Shown here: piece after piece, positions 18,313 to 26,923 of the stretch | Layout: each line of letters begins with the position of its first letter | Position numbering within the stretch: the stretch's first letter is position 1 | DNA from: an uncultured Dorea sp. | GTDB lineage: Bacteria > Bacillota > Clostridia > Lachnospirales > Lachnospiraceae | Reading direction: 5' to 3' | DNA: 51,642 bases | Assembly: GCA_947652615.1 (NCBI GenBank) | Contig: CANTDX010000022.1 | Span: forward strand, 1-51,642 | Made by a program: the position numbers and the translations under genes | The notes under the pieces: generated by a model | Database searches by the model: none | What the model was told of the DNA's origin: nothing | Seen by the model: the letters and a program-made list of their open reading frames with translations, nothing else

Positions 18313-19011
18313 TCAACGTCTCCGGTTATTCGCGATCATTATGATACGGAGAAGCTGCAGGATGGATGAGATCGCACCGGCAACATAGGTAAGCGCCGCC
18401 GCAAACAGAACCTTCTTCGTCGCATTCACTTCGTCCTCGTAGAGCATCCCGCTCCCGCCCAGGATATGGATCGCACGGCTGGACGCGTTAAACTCGACAG
18501 GAAGCGTCACCAACTGGAAGATAACTGCCAGCGAAAACGCCAGTATACCCAGATTCAAAAATAATATCGAAGAACGGCTGTTAAAAATCAGGCCGATCGC
18601 AATCAAGATCCACGCGATAGAGCTTCCAAAATTCACAACCGGAACCAACGCACTCCGAACCTGCAGCGGTACATAACCCGTATCATGCTGGATCGCATGC
18701 CCGCACTCATGTGCAGCAACTCCAAGCGCCGCAACGGATGTAGAACCATATGTGGCGTCCGACAGCCGCAGCACCTTGGATCTGGGATCATAGTGATCCG
18801 TCAGATTCCCGCCTACATGCTCCACCCGCACATCATAGATCCCGGCACGCCGAAGGATCTGCTCCGCCGCGTCTCTCCCGGTAAGCCCGGAATGATTCCT
18901 GACCCGGGAATATCTATTGAAAGTAGAACGCATCTTAGCCGACGCCAACAGACAGATCGCCAGACCAATCACGACCAGAATATACGTAGGATCATAAAAA
19001 CCATAAAACAT
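18313..19011 (-). CDS. YugP-type zinc metallopeptidase
   Basis: Encodes 232 residues of the neutral zinc metallopeptidase family PF04298 (YugP). The HExxH motif is HECGH near residue 120, preceded by a DSRSK-like DPRSKVLRLSD segment. Hydrophobic segments at about 5-24, 142-185 and 205-225 put it in the membrane. Function in Bacillus and relatives is poorly defined. It is the first gene downstream of the repeat region, has GGGAGG 9 bases ahead of its ATG, and runs straight into rsmB. Confidence 0.92.
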   Translation of the reverse strand: MFYGFYDPTYILVVIGLAICLLASAKMRSTFNRYSRVRNHSGLTGRDAAEQILRRAGIYDVRVEHVGGNLTDHYDPRSKVLRLSDATYGSTSVAALGVAAHECGHAIQHDTGYVPLQVRSALVPVVNFGSSIAWILIAIGLIFNSRSSILFLNLGILAFSLAVIFQLVTLPVEFNASSRAIHILGGSGMLYEDEVNATKKVLFAAALTYVAGAISSILQLLRIIMIANNRRR

Positions 19012-19057
19012 AAATATACGCCTCCCAAACTATATCAATACCACATACAGAGTATTA

Positions 19058-19094
19058 TATATGAAAAACAGGTAAAATACCTGTTTTTCATATA
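19058..19094 (-). terminator. intrinsic terminator after fmt operon
   Basis: A perfect 17-base inverted repeat with a 3-base loop; the minus-strand core is CAGGTA-TTT-TACCTG flanked by runs of A and T (AAAAA/TTTTT). It ends transcription arriving from murE-priA-def-fmt just before the metallopeptidase gene. Being symmetric it could also act on the plus strand. Confidence 0.8.
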
Positions 19095-19130
19095 AATTTA
19101 ACAATTCTTAACTTTTTCACCCCAGTTCAC

Positions 19131-19194
19131 GCATGAGCCATTATTCTGCTAAGTTTGTGCTCGCACAAGGACTTAGCAGAATGGTGGCTCATGC
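19131..19194. repeat. long hairpin repeat (unit A, copy 1)
   Basis: A 64-base near-perfect palindrome: outer arms GCATGAGCCA/TGGCTCATGC, a 2-base mismatch, inner arms ATTCTGCTAAG/CTTAGCAGAAT, and a TTGTG-CTCG-CACAA core. The 36-base core recurs identically at 19301-19336. Confidence 0.85.
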
Positions 19195-19214
19195 AGGGAG
19201 CGCCTTCTTATGAG

Positions 19215-19262
19215 CAAAATTAGCCGCGCTGCGGCGAGAAAGCAGCGCTAGCTGAGGTTTTG
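19215..19262. repeat. hairpin within repeat region (unit B)
   Basis: Arms CAAAATTAGC and GCTGAGGTTTTG enclose a GC-rich stem GCGCTGC/GCAGCGC, with small bulges. It lies between the two unit A copies and overlaps the first unit C direct repeat. Confidence 0.6.
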
Positions 19263-19288
19263 CGAATGGCGCGGGGGAACGTTCGCAA
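19256..19288. repeat. GC-rich direct repeat (unit C, copy 1) with hairpin
   Basis: The 27-base stretch at 19256-19282 recurs exactly at 19349-19375. This copy also forms a hairpin, TTGCGAA...TTCGCAA (19260-19288), that the second copy lacks. Confidence 0.75.
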
Positions 19289-19300
19289 GCCGCACAGCAG

Positions 19301-19375
19301 TTATTCTGCTAAGTTTGTGCTCGCACAAGGACTTAGTTGGATGGCTGCGGTTTTGCGAATGGCGCGGGGGAACGT
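19301..19375. repeat. second copies of unit A core and unit C
   Basis: 19301-19336 repeats the unit A core exactly but with diverged flanks (CCGC...GCGG outer arms instead of GCATGAGCCA). 19349-19375 repeats unit C. The block ends eight bases before the fmt stop codon, so the whole 371-base gap 19012-19382 is terminator plus repeat mosaic with no gene. Confidence 0.75.
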
Positions 19376-19382
19376 CCCCTTC

Positions 19383-20312
19383 TTATGAAAGCACCGTCCC
19401 CGCATCTACCTGATACCCTCTGAGGAACGCCCCCGCATCCATCCTCTTCTTCCCGGGTATCTGCAAGGAGCGTACCTTAAGGCTCCCTCTCCCCGTCTGC
19501 ACGCAGAATCCGTCCCTCTCCACCCGGATCACCGTCCCAGGCTCCCTGCCTTCATCTATATCCGCCACATCCGCTTCCCAGATCTTCATGGTCCTGCCAT
19601 TCCACTCTGTATAGGCGCTCGGCCATGGATTCAGTCCCCGGATCAGGCACTCGACAGACTTCGCATCCTTGCTCCAGTCAATCCTGCCCATGCCCTTATC
19701 AAGCATCCGGGCATACTCCGTCGTGCTCTCCCCCTGCGGTTCCCGCACAGCCGTACCATCCTTAAGCGCCTCTAACGTCTGAACACAAAGTTCGGCTCCG
19801 GCCCCGGCGAGCTTATCATGAAGGCTTCCGCCAGTCTCCTTCTCATCAAGGACGATCTCTGTCTTCATCAGCATATCGCCGGTATCGAGCCCCTCGTCCA
19901 TCTGCATCGTCGTCACGCCTGACACCTTCTCTCCATTGATAACGGCCCACTGGATCGGCGCGGCCCCCCGATACTTCGGCAGCAGAGACGCATGGACATT
20001 CACACATCCATAGGGCGTCATCTCAAGAATCTCCTTCGGAAGGATCTGGCCAAATGCAATGACTACCATGATATCGGCATCGTATTTCCTCAAGTCTTCG
20101 ATACATTCCGGCGCCCTGACCCTCTTAGGCTGAAATACCGGGATCTGATGCTTAAGAGCCGCCTCCTTCACCGGCGGATACTGCACCTTCTCCCCTCTTC
20201 CCTTAGGCTTATCCGGCTGGGTAACTGCAAGCACGATCTCATGCCCCGCTTCTATCAGGGCCTCAAAGGTTCCCACCGAGAAATCCGGCGTTCCCATGAA
20301 TATAACCTTCAT
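19383..20312 (-). CDS. fmt: methionyl-tRNA formyltransferase
   Basis: Encodes 309 residues; transfers the formyl group to initiator Met-tRNA. The N-terminal formyltransferase domain carries MGTPDFSVGTFEAL, the HASLLPKYRGAAPIQWAV block with the catalytic histidine near residue 110, and TGVTTMQMDEGLDTGDML-like sequence (here SGVTTMQMDEGLDTGDM). The C-terminal OB domain follows from about 205. It starts at the base after the def stop codon, the conserved def-fmt pair. Confidence 0.97.
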   Translation of the reverse strand: MKVIFMGTPDFSVGTFEALIEAGHEIVLAVTQPDKPKGRGEKVQYPPVKEAALKHQIPVFQPKRVRAPECIEDLRKYDADIMVVIAFGQILPKEILEMTPYGCVNVHASLLPKYRGAAPIQWAVINGEKVSGVTTMQMDEGLDTGDMLMKTEIVLDEKETGGSLHDKLAGAGAELCVQTLEALKDGTAVREPQGESTTEYARMLDKGMGRIDWSKDAKSVECLIRGLNPWPSAYTEWNGRTMKIWEADVADIDEGREPGTVIRVERDGFCVQTGRGSLKVRSLQIPGKKRMDAGAFLRGYQVDAGTVLS

Positions 20313-20786
20313 CTATTCTTCCTCCTCATAATCCACGTCGCGCAGCCCGCCTTCAACCAGATCTACATACATCTTCCCTTCCAGATGGTCAATCTCATGG
20401 CAGAGCGCCCTTGCAAGCAGCTCCTCGCCCTCGATCTCGATCACATCCATATCCTCGGTATAAGTCCTCACCTTCACATAATCCGGCCTGGTCACCGTAC
20501 CGGCCTTCCCCGGAACGCTTAAGCACCCCTCGTCACCGGTCTGCTCTCCTGCCGTGCTTAAGATCTCCGGATTGATCAGAACCACCGGACCATCCCCGAT
20601 ATCCACCACCGCGATCCTCTTAAGGATCCCGACCTGAGGCGCGGCAAGCCCTACTCCCTGCGCCTCATACATAGTATCCAGCATATCGCTGATGAGGATC
20701 CTGTTCCTCAGCGTCATCTTCGTTACTTCTTTGCATTTCTTTGTGAGTACCTCATCTCCAAGCTCACGGATCTTCCTAATCGCCAT
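20313..20786 (-). CDS. def: peptide deformylase
   Basis: Encodes 157 residues and removes the formyl group from new proteins. All three metal-site motifs are present: GVGLAAPQVG near residue 43, EGCLSVPG near 87, and HEIDHLEGKMYVD near 128. Length fits a type I/III compact deformylase. It lies 30 bases after priA and directly before fmt. Confidence 0.97.
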   Translation of the reverse strand: MAIRKIRELGDEVLTKKCKEVTKMTLRNRILISDMLDTMYEAQGVGLAAPQVGILKRIAVVDIGDGPVVLINPEILSTAGEQTGDEGCLSVPGKAGTVTRPDYVKVRTYTEDMDVIEIEGEELLARALCHEIDHLEGKMYVDLVEGGLRDVDYEEEE

Positions 20787-20816
20787 AATCTGCTCTCCTC
20801 CCGGTCTTAATGATTA

Positions 20817-23045
20817 CTAAAATATATTCATTGGATTAAAATCGAATTGAATCCGCATAGTCTTAAATCCTTCATTGATCTCTATATACTGCTCCATCCG
20901 GTTCTTCACCTCGATCAGCAGTTTATAATCAGCGCCTTTCAGATAGAGCACACGCCGATATACATCATTCACCTTCCCCACATAAGGACTTGCAGGGCCA
21001 ACAATCTGAAGCTGCCTGTTCTTATCAAGACGCACCGCGAAATCCTTCAGATACCTTGCCGCCGTCTCAAGCAGCTCCTCCAAAGGCCCGGTCATCAGGA
21101 CCGCCAGCAATTGTTCCACCGGCGGATAGCCCATCAGCTCTCTGTACTTCATCTCGGCATCATAGAATCCCTCATAATCCTGCGCCGCGGCCATCTCAAT
21201 ACTATAATGCTCAGGGCTGTAAGTCTGTATCACGACCTCCCCCCTGCTCCTCCCGCGTCCGGCGCGCCCCGCCGCCTGGGTCAGTAATTGGAATGTCCGC
21301 TCGCCCGCACGGTAATCATTCGAATACAGGGACATATCTGCCGCCAGGATCCCCACCAGCGTCACATTAGGGAAATCATGCCCCTTGACGATCATCTGTG
21401 TCCCGATCAGGATATCCGCCTCTTCGCTGGCAAATGCTTCCAGTATCTTCTCATGTCCATCCTTCGTCCTAGTGGTATCCAGATCCATCCGCAGGATACG
21501 TGCGCCAGGAAACTGCCTTGCCGCCAGCTCCTCAATCTGCTGTGTACCCGCCCGGAAACCGCCGATATACTGTGAACCGCAGGAGGGACAGACCGTAATC
21601 TGCGCTTCCTCATGACCGCAGTAATGGCAGACCAGCTTCCCGTTCCGATGCGACGACAACGATACATCGCAATGAGGACATTTTACTACATATCCGCAAG
21701 ACCTGCAAGAAACAAATCCGGCATACCCCCTCCGGTTAAGAAAAAGCATGATCTGTTCATGCCTCTCAAGCCTCGCTTTTATCAGGTTTTTCAGGCGGTC
21801 GCTGATGATAGAACGATTCCCCGCCTTCATCTCCTTACGCATATCTACCACATAGACCGCCGGAAGTTCCCCTGCTCCGGCCCGTTTCTTCAATTCAAGG
21901 ATCTGAAAATCTCCTTTCTTGCAGGCATAGAAGGACTCAAGCGACGGCGTCGCAGATCCCAGCACAACGCTGGCATCCTCCGTCCCGGCCCTCCTGATGG
22001 CCGTCTCTCTGGCATGATACCGCGGCGCCTGCTCGCTCTTATAAGAAGTCTCATGCTCTTCGTCGATGACGATCAGCCCCAGACGAGGAAATGGGGTAAA
22101 CAGCGCGGAACGCGGGCCGATCATCACATCCACCTCACCGGCCTTCACCCGCTCCATCTGATCGTAACGCTCCCCCTGTGACATTCTGGAATTGAGTATG
22201 GACACGCGGTCGCCGAACCGTCCGTAGAATCTCATGACCGTCTGATATGTAAGTGCGATCTCCGGGATCAGGACGATCGCCTGCCTGCCCTCATCCAGCA
22301 CTCTTGCGATCATCTCCATATAGACTTCGGTCTTCCCGCTTCCCGTCACACCATAGACCAGATAGGTCCTCCGGATTCCCTGACTGTAGTCTTCCCAGAA
22401 TTGTTCGATCGCATGCTGCTGTTCCTTGGTATATTCCGGTATCTCCTCCCGGCGGCTCTTATGCCGGACAGGGTTTCTAAGGACCTGCTCTGATTCCAGG
22501 GAAACGATTCCCTGCTCTTCCAACGCCCTGACCACTGTCCGGGTCACGTTCAGCTTCTTCGTGACAAGCTCATATTCCTGTCTTGGCTCGTCTAAGAGCG
22601 CCGCCAGAAGCCTTGCCCTTGCCTTCTGGTTCAGATGCAGATAATGCTCTAGCCGCTGCCTCCCCGCCTCCACATCCACACAGAGCCGGATATACCTCTT
22701 CTTACGCGCCTTCTCCTGCTTCTTGATGGGGATTACCGTCTTAAGCGCCTGTATCATCGTCCCGCCGTAATAATCCTTCATCCACGCCGCCAGATTCACA
22801 AGCCTTGACTCTATCGCAACGCTGTCCTTTGCAATGCACAGGACTTCCTTTATCTTCGCCGCGTCGTACTCCGTGGTTTGGGAAAATCCTACCACATAAC
22901 CCTTTGTCTCCCGGTTGCTTCTTCCAAAAGGCACGATCACTTCCATGCCAATCTGAAGCACCCCGTCCAGATCAGAAGGGATGCTGTATTGAAATATTTT
23001 ATCCAGTTTCTCATGCGTAATGTCGATAATGATATCAGCGTACAT
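20817..23045 (-). CDS. priA: primosomal replication-restart helicase PriA
   Basis: Encodes 742 residues. An N-terminal DNA-binding domain (about 1-105) precedes the helicase core with Walker A GVTGSGKTEVYM near residue 232 and DEEHETSYKSEQAPRYHARE near 327. The zinc region shows CRSCGYVVKCPHCDVS and CHYCG/CPSCGS pairs around 445-490. PriA restarts stalled forks. The ATG lies inside the last codons of murE (11-base overlap), preceded by GAGG. Confidence 0.97.
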   Translation of the reverse strand: MYADIIIDITHEKLDKIFQYSIPSDLDGVLQIGMEVIVPFGRSNRETKGYVVGFSQTTEYDAAKIKEVLCIAKDSVAIESRLVNLAAWMKDYYGGTMIQALKTVIPIKKQEKARKKRYIRLCVDVEAGRQRLEHYLHLNQKARARLLAALLDEPRQEYELVTKKLNVTRTVVRALEEQGIVSLESEQVLRNPVRHKSRREEIPEYTKEQQHAIEQFWEDYSQGIRRTYLVYGVTGSGKTEVYMEMIARVLDEGRQAIVLIPEIALTYQTVMRFYGRFGDRVSILNSRMSQGERYDQMERVKAGEVDVMIGPRSALFTPFPRLGLIVIDEEHETSYKSEQAPRYHARETAIRRAGTEDASVVLGSATPSLESFYACKKGDFQILELKKRAGAGELPAVYVVDMRKEMKAGNRSIISDRLKNLIKARLERHEQIMLFLNRRGYAGFVSCRSCGYVVKCPHCDVSLSSHRNGKLVCHYCGHEEAQITVCPSCGSQYIGGFRAGTQQIEELAARQFPGARILRMDLDTTRTKDGHEKILEAFASEEADILIGTQMIVKGHDFPNVTLVGILAADMSLYSNDYRAGERTFQLLTQAAGRAGRGRSRGEVVIQTYSPEHYSIEMAAAQDYEGFYDAEMKYRELMGYPPVEQLLAVLMTGPLEELLETAARYLKDFAVRLDKNRQLQIVGPASPYVGKVNDVYRRVLYLKGADYKLLIEVKNRMEQYIEINEGFKTMRIQFDFNPMNIF

Positions 23046-24501
23046 GCATTTCCTCTAATACTTCCTTCACAAGGATACGATCGTCCATATCGTACTTCAC
23101 ACCCTTGATCTCCTGATACGTCTCATGGCCCTTCCCCGCCAGAATGATCACATCCCCCGGCCTGCCATGCTCGATGGAATAACGGATCGCTTCTTTCCGG
23201 TCGCAGATCGCAATATATTCGCCGTCCGTCTTCTTGATTCCCGTGATAATATCATCAATAATATCCTGCGGCTCCTCAAAACGCGGATTATCCGAAGTAA
23301 TGACCGTGAAATCAGACATACGCCCCGATACTTCTCCCATCTCATACCGCCTGGTCTTGGAACGGTTGCCGCCGCACCCGAATATGGTCACGATCCGCTC
23401 CGGCTTATAGTCCCTGAGCGTATGAAGGAGACTCTCAAGGCTCATGGCATTGTGCGCATAGTCGATCATCATGGTGAATTCATCCGATACCTTCACCATC
23501 TCGATCCGCCCCCGTACCTTCGCCACCTTAAGCGCCTTCTGTATATTTTCCACAGGAACATCAAAATGCCTGCACACGGCAATCGCCGTCAGAGAATTGT
23601 ATACGCTGAAATCTCCAGGTATATCAATCTCTACATCAAAATCCATCAGTCCGCTCACATGATACCTGACTCCCAGATACCCGGGCCTCGTAATATGCTC
23701 GATATCTACAGCGCGAAGATCTGCCTTCTCTGTAAATCCAAAAGTCTCAACCTTGCAGGTCGCACTCTTGAATACATCCTCATACCATGGGTCATCCACA
23801 TTGGCAATCCCAAGGCGGCACTGGGTAAACAATATTCCTTTGCACCGCTTGTAATCCTCGAAATCCTTATGCTCGTTCGGCCCGATATGGTCCTCCCCAA
23901 GGTTGGTGAAGATCCCGATCTCAAACATGATCCCTGCCGTGCGGTGAAGCATCAGCCCTTGCGAAGACACCTCCATCACCACACTGTCGCACCCCGCCTC
24001 AACCATTTCCGCAAAATACTTGTGGATAGTATAAGATTCCGGCGTCGTATTGTTCGCCGGGATGGATTTCTCACCGATCAGAGCCTCGATGGTGCCAATC
24101 AGCCCCACCTTATGTCCGACCCCCTCCAGGATCGACTTCACCATATAAGTGGTAGTGGTCTTCCCCTTCGTCCCTGTGATCCCGATGACCTTGAGCTTCT
24201 CTGCCGGATATCCGAAATAAGCTGCCGACATCAGCGCCAGCGCATACCGGGTATCCTCGACACGGATCACCGTCACATTCTGCGGGACATCCACATCCTT
24301 CTCCACTACAAGGGCCGCCGCCCCCTTCTCTGCCACGTCCCTGGCAAAAGCATGGCCGTCGGAAACCGCGCCGCTGATGCAGACAAACACGCTTCCTTCC
24401 GTTACCTTCCTCGAATCATTGATAAGCTCGGTAACATTGATCCCGTCGCTTCCCTGGCTGACTTCATATCTCAAACGTTCTAATAACTGAGTTAATCTCA
24501 T
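23035..24501 (-). CDS. murE: UDP-MurNAc-L-Ala-D-Glu:meso-diaminopimelate ligase
   Basis: Encodes 488 residues and adds the third residue of the peptidoglycan stem peptide. The ATP loop is GITGTKGKTTTTYM near residue 107. The DNPRFEEP motif near 408 is the arginine-containing signature of meso-DAP-specific MurE rather than lysine-specific forms, so DAP-type peptidoglycan is inferred. It heads the murE-priA-def-fmt run and is divergent from pepT, separated by 164 bases. Confidence 0.95.
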   Translation of the reverse strand: MRLTQLLERLRYEVSQGSDGINVTELINDSRKVTEGSVFVCISGAVSDGHAFARDVAEKGAAALVVEKDVDVPQNVTVIRVEDTRYALALMSAAYFGYPAEKLKVIGITGTKGKTTTTYMVKSILEGVGHKVGLIGTIEALIGEKSIPANNTTPESYTIHKYFAEMVEAGCDSVVMEVSSQGLMLHRTAGIMFEIGIFTNLGEDHIGPNEHKDFEDYKRCKGILFTQCRLGIANVDDPWYEDVFKSATCKVETFGFTEKADLRAVDIEHITRPGYLGVRYHVSGLMDFDVEIDIPGDFSVYNSLTAIAVCRHFDVPVENIQKALKVAKVRGRIEMVKVSDEFTMMIDYAHNAMSLESLLHTLRDYKPERIVTIFGCGGNRSKTRRYEMGEVSGRMSDFTVITSDNPRFEEPQDIIDDIITGIKKTDGEYIAICDRKEAIRYSIEHGRPGDVIILAGKGHETYQEIKGVKYDMDDRILVKEVLEEMHVR

Positions 24502-24665
24502 GACTATACCGCCTCCTGGTTCCTATACCTAACTTTCAACATAGAATTTTACCATACTTCAAACTATTTTTCTACAACAGATATATTTAATAATGCATCC
24601 CTTCTAATTTTATGTTAAGATGTCTTTATTAATAAGAAGAAAATACAGAAAAGAGGTATATGATT

Positions 24666-25898
24666 ATGAAAGCATACGAACGATTATTGAAATACGCGGT
24701 AATCCGTACGCCCAGCGATGAGGACAGCACGACGGTTCCGTCCTCCGAATGCCAGTTTGACCTTGCCCGCCTGCTCGAAGAAGAGATGAAGGAACTGGGA
24801 CTTACCGACGTTAGGCTCACCGACCAGTGCTATCTGTACGGCAAGCTGCCTGCAACCGCAGGGCTTGAGGACAAGCCTGCCATTGGGTTTATCGCCCACA
24901 TGGACACCGTATCGGACTTCTGTGACCATGAGATCCGTCCCATGATCACAGAGAATTATGACGGAGAGGACTTAGCGCTCGGGGACAGCGGACTGATCTT
25001 AAGCCCTGTCAATTTCCCGCACTTAAGAGACTTAAAGGGTCGTACCCTCATCACCACCGACGGCACCACAGTCCTTGGAGCAGATGACAAGGCTGGTATC
25101 GCCGAGATCCTTACCCTGGTGGAGCAGATTCAGCAGGAACAGATCCCGCATGGGCCGCTCTGTATCGCATTCACCCCGGACGAAGAAGTCGGAAGCGGGG
25201 CTTCGCATTTTGATGTGGAAGCATTCGGCGCAGATTATGCCTACACCATCGACGGCGACACGGAAGGCGAGATCCAGTACGAGAGCTTCAATGCCTGCAA
25301 AGCACAGTTCGATGTCAAGGGCTTCAACGTTCACCCAGGTTCTTCCAAGGATACCATGATCAACGCAAGTCTGGTCGCCATGGAGATCAATTCCCTCCTG
25401 CCGGGTATGGAGACGCCGCGGGGCACCGAAGACTATGAGGGCTTCTATCACCTCACAAGTATGTCGGGAGAATGCTCCGAAGCACATCTGAATTATATTG
25501 TCAGGGATCATAATAAGGAGTTCTTCGAGGCGAGAAAACGCACTCTTCGGTTGATCGAGAAGAATCTGAACGAGAAATGGGGCGCAGGAACGGTAACCCT
25601 TACGATTACGGAGCAGTATAAGAATATGGCCGAGATCATCACAGACTGCATGCATCTGGTAGACAACGCCAAGACCGCCTGTGAGAATGCCGGTGTTGCT
25701 CCACTCATCCTCCCCATCCGCGGCGGTACAGACGGCAGCCAGTTAAGCTTCATGGGACTGCCGTGTCCGAATCTTGGAGCTGCCGGGCACGCCTACCACG
25801 GACCTTATGAGCATATCACTGTGGAAGGAATGGACAAGGTTGTGGATATCATCGTGGAGCTGGTGAAGCTGTACACAATCGATGCTATTATCAGATAA
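24666..25898 (+). CDS. pepT: peptidase T (tripeptide aminopeptidase)
   Basis: Encodes 410 residues of the M20B zinc peptidase family, which releases N-terminal residues from tripeptides in the cytosol. Metal and catalytic motifs are AHMDTVSD near residue 79, TTDGTTVLGADDKAG near 135, FTPDEEVGSG near 170 and the C-terminal GHAYHGPYEHI. The frame also opens at 24660, but AAGAGGT is better spaced for the ATG at 24666. Single gene, followed by a palindromic repeat. Confidence 0.95.
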   Translation: MKAYERLLKYAVIRTPSDEDSTTVPSSECQFDLARLLEEEMKELGLTDVRLTDQCYLYGKLPATAGLEDKPAIGFIAHMDTVSDFCDHEIRPMITENYDGEDLALGDSGLILSPVNFPHLRDLKGRTLITTDGTTVLGADDKAGIAEILTLVEQIQQEQIPHGPLCIAFTPDEEVGSGASHFDVEAFGADYAYTIDGDTEGEIQYESFNACKAQFDVKGFNVHPGSSKDTMINASLVAMEINSLLPGMETPRGTEDYEGFYHLTSMSGECSEAHLNYIVRDHNKEFFEARKRTLRLIEKNLNEKWGAGTVTLTITEQYKNMAEIITDCMHLVDNAKTACENAGVAPLILPIRGGTDGSQLSFMGLPCPNLGAAGHAYHGPYEHITVEGMDKVVDIIVELVKLYTIDAIIR

Positions 25899-25915
25899 GA
25901 AGCACGTCCGCAGGA

Positions 25916-25958
25916 GCCAGGTGTGCATGCAGGCATGTCCGCCTGGCTCGTTGTTCGC
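25916..25958. repeat. palindromic intergenic repeat, copy 2
   Basis: Hairpin arms GCCAGG/CCTGGC with an inner TGTGCATGC/GCATGTCCG pairing, then CTCGTTGTTCGC. It is the partner of the element at 531-573 with about five differences. It sits between the convergent pepT and trxA genes, three bases from the trxA stop, where it could also serve as a weak bidirectional terminator although no T-run follows. Confidence 0.65.
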
Positions 25959-25961
25959 TCT

Positions 25962-26270
25962 CTATCTCAGCATATCCAGGATCTCAGCCTTCGGCTTCGC
26001 ACCCACTTCCCGCTTCACAGCTTCCCCGTTCTTGAACACCATCAGGGTCGGAATAGACATTACCCTATAATCCCTGGCAAGCTCCGGGTTCGCATCCACG
26101 TCCACCTTACAGATCTTCGCATCCGTGACCTCTCCCGCGATCTCCTCGACCACTGGACCTACCATCTGGCATGGTCCGCACCAGGTTGCCCAGAAATCAA
26201 CTAACACCGGTACATTAGATTCCAATACCTCTTCTTTAAAATTATCCTTGGTTAAATGTATTACTGCCAT
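25962..26270 (-). CDS. trxA: thioredoxin
   Basis: Encodes a 102-residue thioredoxin with the active site ATWCGPCQMVGP near residue 28 and the cis-proline segment MSIPTLMVFKNGE near residue 72. It reduces protein disulfides, with thioredoxin reductase encoded elsewhere. AAAAGGAG precedes the ATG. It is divergent from the ECF sigma gene. Confidence 0.96.
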   Translation of the reverse strand: MAVIHLTKDNFKEEVLESNVPVLVDFWATWCGPCQMVGPVVEEIAGEVTDAKICKVDVDANPELARDYRVMSIPTLMVFKNGEAVKREVGAKPKAEILDMLR

Positions 26271-26369
26271 CTTTTTCTCCTTTTCTTCTATAATGATATT
26301 TATATTATACCCTATTTACCTTCCATTTTTATACTTATTTACGAAAATTTTAAAAAGTCGTATAATCTT

Positions 26370-26397
26370 TGTAACGAATTCGCAGGTCATGCGTCTA
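26370..26397 (+). promoter_or_regulatory. ECF-type sigma promoter upstream of sigma gene
   Basis: TGTAAC (26370-26375), a 16-base spacer, and CGTCTA (26392-26397) match the -35 and -10 of ECF sigma promoters such as those of SigM/SigX/SigW regulons. It lies 32 bases ahead of the ECF sigma start codon, so the sigma factor probably drives its own operon. Confidence 0.7.
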
Positions 26398-26429
26398 ATG
26401 TGCAAGATAAAGGCAAAGGAGGTGACGGA

Positions 26430-26909
26430 ATGAAGCTTGATTTCGAAGAGATCTACCAGCGTTTCTTCAAAGATGTGTATCTATTCGTTCTCGCGATGAG
26501 CAAAGACCCGAACATTGCGGAAGAGATTACGCAGGAGACATTTTTCAAGGCCTTGAAGGAAATCAAGCATTTCCGCGGAAACTGTTCCGTCAAATCCTGG
26601 CTCTGCCAGATTGCCAAGAATCTCTACATCTCCTACACCCGCAAGAAGAAATCGGTGCACTCTGACCTGTTGGAAGAAATGCCCAGTGACTCTGATGTGG
26701 AATCTATCTGCATCCAAAAGGGCGAGGCACTGTCCATCTACAAGCTGCTGCACTGCCTGGACGATCCTTACAAAGAAGTATTTACCCTGCGGGTACTGGG
26801 AGACCTAAGCTTCAAAGAGATCGCCGAGATCTTCGATAAACAGGAGAGCTGGGCGAGAGTCACATATCACAGAGCCCGTCTTAAGATACGGGAACTGATA
26901 CAAACCTGA
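26430..26909 (+). CDS. ECF-family RNA polymerase sigma factor
   Basis: Encodes 159 residues with sigma region 2 (about 5-72; DPNIAEEITQETFFKALKEI is the -10 recognition helix area) and region 4 (about 100-155; LGDLSFKEIAEIFDKQESW and the RARLKIRE helix). There is no region 1 or 3, as in the ECF group. The ATG at 26430 follows AAGGAGGT. It is followed after 14 bases by a zf-HC2 anti-sigma gene, which should hold it inactive at the membrane. The inducing stress cannot be read. Confidence 0.93.
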   Translation: MKLDFEEIYQRFFKDVYLFVLAMSKDPNIAEEITQETFFKALKEIKHFRGNCSVKSWLCQIAKNLYISYTRKKKSVHSDLLEEMPSDSDVESICIQKGEALSIYKLLHCLDDPYKEVFTLRVLGDLSFKEIAEIFDKQESWARVTYHRARLKIRELIQT

Positions 26910-26923
26910 AAGGAGACATTGAT

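Noticed and set aside
19131..19382. Possible CRISPR array from repeated units
   Set aside because: Only two copies of each unit, unequal spacing, palindromes nested in each other and no cas genes.
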